The translations under genes and the position numbers were made by a program. Below the pieces are notes generated by a model that did not search any database, was not told the DNA's origin, and saw nothing but the letters and a program-made list of their open reading frames with translations. This document shows positions 59,870-64,000 of a stretch of DNA of 64,000 bases, piece by piece. Positions within the stretch are counted from its first letter, which is position 1; every line of letters begins with the position of its first letter. Origin of the DNA: VXNE01 sp965205735 (GTDB lineage: Bacteria > Pseudomonadota > Gammaproteobacteria > Pseudomonadales > Azotimanducaceae); NCBI GenBank assembly GCA_965205735.1, contig OZ242179.1, forward strand, positions 3,534,001 through 3,598,000, written 5' to 3'.

Positions 59870-61153
59870 TTGCCTGGGGCTACACACATCGTCGGCGCTG
59901 GCCTGGCGGGCCTCGCCGCGGCCGTATCCCTGGTTCGAGCGGGAAGGGCGGTGACGCTCTACGAAGCGGGCGGCCAGGCCGGAGGACGCTGCCGGTCGTA
60001 TGTCGACGCCAAGCTCGGTTGCACGATCGACAACGGCAACCATCTGCTGTTGAGCGGCAACAGGGCCGTGATGCGCTACCTGGAGGAAATCGGCTCTGGC
60101 AATGTGCTCGCAGGTCCTGCCGCGGCCCGATTTCCGTTCCTCGACCTGCGCTCTGGCCAACGATGGTGTTTGCGTCCCAATCGCGGGGCGCTGCCCTGGT
60201 GGATATTCGACAAGGGACGGCGCGTGCCCGATACCAGCGCCTGGAGCTACCTTGGGGCGCTGTCGTTCGCCATCGCGGGGCCGCGCCGCACCGTTCATGA
60301 TTTGGTCGGCGATGGCGGCGTACTGTTCGAAAGGTTCTGGGAGCCGCTGGCCGTGGCGGCATTGAACACGCCGGCGAGCGCCGGAGCGGCGCGCCTGCTG
60401 TGGCCCGTATTGCGCGAGACCTTCGTCAGGGGCGAGGCGGCCTGTCGGCCGCGGATAGCCCGAGCGGGGCTCTCTGCCGCATTTGTGGACCCCGCCCTCG
60501 AATTCCTGCGGCGTCGAGGCGCGGTCGTTCGGTTTGGTCGCCGGTTGCGCGGAATGCCGTCTCGGCAGGGCAGGGCAACGGATCTGGATTTCGGCGCCCA
60601 GACAGTCGCATTGGGTCGGGACGACTCCGTGGTGTTGGCGGTGCCGCCGTCCGCCGCTTCGAGCCTGGTGCCGGGACTGATTGTCCCGGAGCGAAGCCAC
60701 CCCGTCGTCAATGCGCACTTTCGCTTGTCGGCACCCGCCGAACTACCGGCGGAATTGCCGTTTCTCGGCTTGATCGGAGGGGTGGCGCAATGGCTATTCG
60801 TTCGCGGCGACATCGCATCGGTGACCGTGAGCGCCGCTGATGCGCTCGCCGCCGAGCCGGCCGAAGCCATCGCCCGGAAAACCTGGAACGATGTCGCCGT
60901 AGCACTCGGTCTCGAACGGGATGTATTGCCGACCTATCGCATCCTCAAGGAAAGGCGGGCCACCTTCGCGCAGACGCCGGAGGAAATGCGACGCCGTCCG
61001 TCCGTCCATGCGCTGCGGGACGCATTCGCCAACGTGTACCTGGCTGGGGACTGGGTCGATACCGGGCTGCCTGCGACGATCGAAGGCGCGGTGCGCTCCG
61101 GCTACATGGCCGCCAGCGCCATCGCCGGAGCGAACGCTAGAAGGCGTAGGTGA
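59870..61153 (+). CDS. hpnE: Hydroxysqualene dehydroxylase (squalene-associated FAD desaturase)
   Basis: 427 aa flavoprotein, last step to squalene. FAD-binding THIVGAGLAGLAAAVSLVRAG and YEAGGQAGGRC; C-terminal FANVYLAGDWVDTGLPATIEGAVRSGY. Start TTG 59870, one base after hpnD. The 3' end overlaps a decayed convergent outer-membrane gene by 17 bp. No squalene-hopene cyclase (shc) gene is visible in the window. Confidence 0.93.
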   Translation: MPGATHIVGAGLAGLAAAVSLVRAGRAVTLYEAGGQAGGRCRSYVDAKLGCTIDNGNHLLLSGNRAVMRYLEEIGSGNVLAGPAAARFPFLDLRSGQRWCLRPNRGALPWWIFDKGRRVPDTSAWSYLGALSFAIAGPRRTVHDLVGDGGVLFERFWEPLAVAALNTPASAGAARLLWPVLRETFVRGEAACRPRIARAGLSAAFVDPALEFLRRRGAVVRFGRRLRGMPSRQGRATDLDFGAQTVALGRDDSVVLAVPPSAASSLVPGLIVPERSHPVVNAHFRLSAPAELPAELPFLGLIGGVAQWLFVRGDIASVTVSAADALAAEPAEAIARKTWNDVAVALGLERDVLPTYRILKERRATFAQTPEEMRRRPSVHALRDAFANVYLAGDWVDTGLPATIEGAVRSGYMAASAIAGANARRRR

Positions 61154-61747
61154 GGTCCAGCCCGACAAAGCTGTCGCGCCGCGTCTCGTAGAGGAGATCC
61201 GATTGGCCGACGTTGAGGAAGGCAACGGCTTCCATGTTTATGGACCAATGGTCCGAGAGGCGGCGGTTGAATTCCACGGCCGCGCAACGCGAGCCATGAT
61301 CCATATCCTCCAGAATGCTGCCGAGGATTTCTGTGCCTTGGACGTCGTTGAATGCAAGGCGGGTGCCGACGAACACATCGTTCTGAAATTTGTTCGACCG
61401 CTCACGCCCCTTCCGTCGTAGCTCCATTCGCCGAGCAGGCTCAGATCCGTGTTCGAACCCAATGCCGCGTAGAAGGTGTACTCGCCGCCGCAGACGAAGG
61501 CAGCGTAGTCCTCTTCTTCGCCCATCAGGTTTTTGGCTCCCGCCCGATGGATAGCCTCCAGCTTGAGCAGCCACGAGCCGGTCGTCATCTGGACGTCCAG
61601 CCCGAACTGCCGGATCTGGCCGTAGTGGGGCGCCAGAACAAGCGCGCCGCCCGGGTTGGCGGCGGGTAACATGAAGGGCTCCCGGCTGGTGCCGTCGAAT
61701 GCGCTCGCGCCGATATCGAAGGGTCCGAAACTGTTGCTGTAGCGCAA
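61137..61747 (-). pseudogene. Outer-membrane beta-barrel protein, 5' truncated and frameshifted
   Basis: C-terminal ~200 residues of a barrel protein: RYSNSFGPFDIGASAFDGTS and LKLEAIHRAGAKNL in one frame, then, after a one-base loss in a G run near 61412-61416, SNKFQNDVFVGTRLAFNDVQ and ETRRDSFVGLDLTYAF in another, ending with the terminal Phe of barrels. The 5' part is missing; at about 61748 the sequence changes into a truncated HigB gene on the other strand. A pseudogene by both criteria. Confidence 0.7.
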
Positions 61748-61752
61748 CCGGG

Positions 61753-61896
61753 ATGGATATTCCCGGCTTTCGGCTGCATCCGCTCAAAGGCCGCATGAAG
61801 GGGCATCATGCCGTTTCCATCTCAGCCAACTGGCGGGTGACGTTTCGGTTCAAGGACGGACACGCAGTGGATGTCGACTATCTGGATTACCACTAG
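61753..61896 (+). pseudogene. higB: HigB toxin, C-terminal half only
   Basis: 47 codons reading MDIPGFRLHPLKGRMKG then SISANWRVTFRFKDGHAVDV and DYLDYH, the C-terminal half of the RelE-fold HigB mRNA interferase (about 92 aa when complete). The N-terminal half is absent, replaced by the broken outer-membrane gene, so the toxin is probably inactive. Its TAG stop (61894-61896) is in the CTAG border of MITE A copy 3, which separates it from higA. Confidence 0.75.
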
Positions 61897-62161
61897 TGTC
61901 GTGTCACGCGAGTTCTGGCGCTTCAGAGTTCGCCATGCGCGTCAATGCAAGGCGTGGTCCGCAGGGAATATCGGGCATATTCGCAAGGGCCACAACGCGG
62001 CAGTGGCGTGCATGGCGATCTCCCGAAGGGCGCGCCCCACGGGGCCCGTGGCCGCGTTGCGCCCCTTGGCAATGGAGCCGACCATTCCCGGCGGGGACGC
62101 GCCTTGCCACAGACCCCGTGGGACGCGCTGAAGCGTCATAACTCGCGTGACACGACACTAG
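61893..62161 (+). mobile_element. MITE family A, copy 3 (269 bp with flanking CTAG)
   Basis: Same length and orientation as copy 1 and, by eye, identical in sequence, with CTAG at 61893-61896 and 62158-62161. Inserted exactly between higB and higA. The left CTAG preserves the higB stop; the right one gives the first two bases of the higA ribosome site (CTAGGAG). Confidence 0.92.
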
Positions 62162-62172
62162 GAGTTCCTGAC

Positions 62173-62460
62173 ATGGCAATGAAGAACCCGGTGCATCCTG
62201 GCGCCATCGTGCGAGAAGACTGCTTGAAACCATTGGCCTTGTCGATTTCGGAAGGTGCAAGGCGGCTCGGTGTCGGACGTCAGACGCTTTCCTATCTGGT
62301 CAATGAAAAGGCGTCCGTTTCCATCGAAATGGCTTACCGACTGTCAAAAGCGTTCGGCTCTACACCCGAAACATGGCTTGGCATGCAGTTGGCCTTTGAT
62401 CTTGCCCAGTCGCGCGACCTGGAACAAAAGATCAAGGTCGAGCGCATCGTCGCCGCATAG
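62173..62460 (+). CDS. higA: HigA-type antitoxin
   Basis: 95 aa XRE-family helix-turn-helix protein: NPVHPGAIVREDCLKPL, then SISEGARRLGVGRQTLSYLVN and SVSIEMAYRLSKAFGSTPETWL. Start ATG 62173 behind AGGAG (62160-62164), which straddles the MITE border. It normally neutralises HigB and represses the operon. Here the toxin gene is truncated and 268 bp further away, so higA may survive as a solitary repressor. Confidence 0.88.
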   Translation: MAMKNPVHPGAIVREDCLKPLALSISEGARRLGVGRQTLSYLVNEKASVSIEMAYRLSKAFGSTPETWLGMQLAFDLAQSRDLEQKIKVERIVAA

Positions 62461-62464
62461 AGTG

Positions 62465-62622
62465 GGCCTGAAAGTGCCCACAGCCGACGCCTTCGGCTGT
62501 GGCCGTATCTTGCGAGGGGTACCCCTCGCGCTCCCCGGCTGAAGGCTCCTGGCCCGCCCCGCTCGTCGATCATGGAACAACTGTCCCCGGTCGCTGGCGC
62601 TCCGAGGAGACGTTTGTTCCAT
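62465..62622 (+). repeat. REP-like composite: modules C and H, inverse orientation
   Basis: Read on the plus strand: GCCCACAGCCGACGCC, then module H GCGAGGGGTACCCCTCGCGC at ~62513-62532 with GGCTGAAGGCTCC, then a ~50-bp hairpin from CATGGAACAACTGTCCCC to GACGTTTGTTCCATG (62572-62622). This is the reverse of the arrangement at 54.9 kb. It abuts the damaged 5' end of the TPR gene. Confidence 0.78.
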
Positions 62623-62640
62623 GAAAGAGACGCCGAAGAG

Positions 62641-63383
62641 GATTGCCTGTCCAAAGCCACGCTTCTGGCCTGCCTGACCATCGCTCACGCGTTTCTTTTG
62701 GCAAGCGCCGCGGCCGAATCCATCGAAGCGGCGCGCGCCGCCTTTTCGAGGGGGAGTACATTGAGGCTGCCGATTTGGGCGAAGCGTTGGGAACCGCTTC
62801 GGGACAAGCGCTGGCGGCCGAATCGCTGGCGATATATGCCCACTATCTCGCGGAAAAGGAGGAGAAGGAGCCATTGCTGCAGCGCGCCATGCGCGCGGCG
62901 AATGCGGCCATCAAGCTGGATCCGGCCAATGCGGAGGCCCATCTTCAGTCGGCCCACGCCACGGGCCGCTACTCCCAGTTGTTCGGCCCGATGAAATCAA
63001 TGCGGGAGGGATACCCGAAGAGGGTGCGCGCGTTAATCGAACGTGCGCTCGAGTTGAACCCGCGTCACTTCGGGGCGCACTTGAGTTTGGCCTCCTGGCA
63101 TGCGGAAGCGATCGGCCGCGGAGGGATGATGGCGCGCGCGTTGCTTGGCGCGAAGAAAAAGAGCGCGTTCGACCACTACGAGCAGGCCCTCGCGCTAGCG
63201 TCGGACAGGAACGTGGTGTTTCTCGAATATGCATCGGGCCTCCTGCTGCTTGAGGCCAGGAAGCGCCGCGGGCAGGCGCGGGATTTGCTCGTGCGCGTGA
63301 TCGAATTGCCGCCGCAGGACGCGTTCCAGCGCATCCTTCATCAACAAGCCGTCGAGCGGATGGCGGCTCTCGACGGACAGTAG
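62641..63383 (+). pseudogene. Exported TPR-like protein with frameshift
   Basis: First frame: a signal peptide (LSKATLLACLTIAHAFLLASAAAES) and IEAARAA; near 62740-62747 the frame must shift by one base to read LFEGEYIEAADLGEAL and the helical TPR-like body (AANAAIKLDPANAEAHLQSA; RALIERALELNPRHFGAHL) to TAG at 63381-63383. One missing C would restore it. No plausible start codon remains before the signal peptide except in translated repeat, so the 5' end is probably lost too. Confidence 0.62.
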
Positions 63384-63480
63384 CGGCTGAAAGTGAGCCG
63401 ATTGCGCGTTTGCCACCCCCGCAAGTTGCGCCGTCGGCGACATGGTCGCACTTGATCATTATGATGATTCACCCTAGGGT

Positions 63481-63502
63481 TCCTTACTAGGAAGTAAGGA
63501 AA
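63481..63502. promoter_or_regulatory. Candidate operator of the AbrB-PIN toxin-antitoxin operon
   Basis: Inverted repeat TTCCTTACT (63481-63489) and AGTAAGGAA (63494-63502) around a 4-bp centre, 13 bp before the antitoxin start codon. MazE/AbrB-type antitoxins bind such sites to repress their own operon. Confidence 0.5.
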
Positions 63503-63515
63503 AGACGGCTGACGC

Positions 63516-63755
63516 ATGTATGCAACACTCACATCCAAAGGTCAGGTGACGGTTCCAAAGGCGATTCGCGACAAGCTTCAGCTCCGGCCAGGGGACAAGA
63601 TCGACTTCATATTGGAAGAAGACGGCGATCTCCGAGTCGCGGCCGTAACCGCGTCGGTGACGCAACTGAAAGGTATGGTGCCCAGACCGTCCTCTCCCGC
63701 CCGTCTCGCCGACATGGACAAGGCCATTATCGAGGCGGCAACGCGCAACCGATGA
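63516..63755 (+). CDS. AbrB/MazE-family antitoxin
   Basis: 79 aa. Swapped-hairpin DNA-binding fold: ATLTSKGQVTVPKAIRDKL, LRPGDKIDFILEEDGDLRV. The C-terminal tail (PSSPARLADMDKAIIEAA) would bind the PIN toxin. The stop overlaps the toxin start (ATGA). Confidence 0.9.
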   Translation: MYATLTSKGQVTVPKAIRDKLQLRPGDKIDFILEEDGDLRVAAVTASVTQLKGMVPRPSSPARLADMDKAIIEAATRNR

Positions 63756-64000
63756 TCGGACTTGATACCAATGTCCTGGTCCGCTACATCGTTCAGGACG
63801 ACCCGGAACAAGGGCGCGCTGCGGGAGAATTGATCGAGAGTCAATGCACCGCGCAGGTGCCAGGTTACGTGAGCGTCCCTGTGCTCATGGAACTGGTTTG
63901 GGTCTTGGCAGGCCACTACGAATTTGACAAGTCCGTCGTCGCATCGGTCATCCGTCAAATCCTGCGCACTGCCGAGTTCACGGTCGAGGATCACGATGTC
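63752..64000 (+). CDS. PIN-domain toxin, VapC type (3' end outside window)
   Basis: 83 codons visible. Acidic PIN residues D5 (MIGLDTNVLVRY) and E47 (PVLMELVWVL). Partner of the AbrB-type antitoxin, translationally coupled. The C-terminal part with the remaining aspartates lies beyond the right edge. Confidence 0.88.
   Translation, partial: MIGLDTNVLVRYIVQDDPEQGRAAGELIESQCTAQVPGYVSVPVLMELVWVLAGHYEFDKSVVASVIRQILRTAEFTVEDHDV

Noticed and set aside
61945..62460. Longer HigA protein starting within the MITE
   Set aside because: The extension is translated MITE sequence; ATG 62173 has AGGAG and the family N-terminus.

Overview
This is a 64 kb, GC-rich chromosomal window from a proteobacterium, most likely an uncultivated gammaproteobacterium. 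The evidence is the dnaG-rpoD pair followed by a CAT-anticodon tRNA of the Ile2 type (as in E. coli and Pseudomonas), the mutY-yggX pair, a monofunctional hisB and the hpnCDE squalene genes. No rRNA, CRISPR array, phage module or intact transposase gene is visible. No species can be named from the sequence.

Layout. 1-12 kb: TRAP solute-binding protein (cut by the left edge), a CADD-type pABA synthase, a dienelactone hydrolase / TauD dioxygenase / GPH permease operon, a decayed octaheme cytochrome, oligoendopeptidase F and a PEGA/sulfatase-modifying-factor protein. 12-22 kb: aldehyde dehydrogenase, a coiled-coil TonB-like protein, a glycosyltransferase, an outer-membrane pair, a serine hydrolase, an orphan D12-class adenine methylase and a GST. 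22-30 kb: housekeeping core (cupin, acnA, dnaG, rpoD, tRNA). 30-38 kb: a sterol-reductase homologue, two base-excision glycosylases (tag, SMUG1-like), a 4.3 kb propeller/Calx-beta/LRR surface-protein gene and cnoX. 38-43 kb: peroxiredoxin, hydrolase, methyltransferase and a truncated HNH gene in a strongly rearranged, repeat-rich patch. 43-54 kb: yggX-mutY, hicAB, hisBA, a second TauD enzyme, phd-vapC, VOC protein, MFS exporter, a molybdenum hydroxylase pair and an LLM oxidoreductase. 54-64 kb: hsp20, gamma-glutamyltransferase, SDR, hpnCDE, a broken outer-membrane gene, a split higBA and an AbrB-PIN toxin-antitoxin pair.

Two things stand out. First, the window carries a layered population of short non-autonomous repeats: a 269-bp MITE family (three copies, two of them apparently identical), a second MITE family with related ends, and REP-like palindromes that sit inside one another. 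Both MITE families sit in CTAG, and three gene ends show the MITE junction placed exactly in a TAG stop codon, which stays intact. Second, accessory genes are decaying: seven single-base frameshifts in six genes, one clear in-frame TAG, and several gene fragments. The housekeeping genes read through intact. Together this looks like a genome with recent repeat expansion and ongoing pseudogene formation, as in some host-associated or bottlenecked lineages, although consensus sequence errors must be excluded for the one-base changes.
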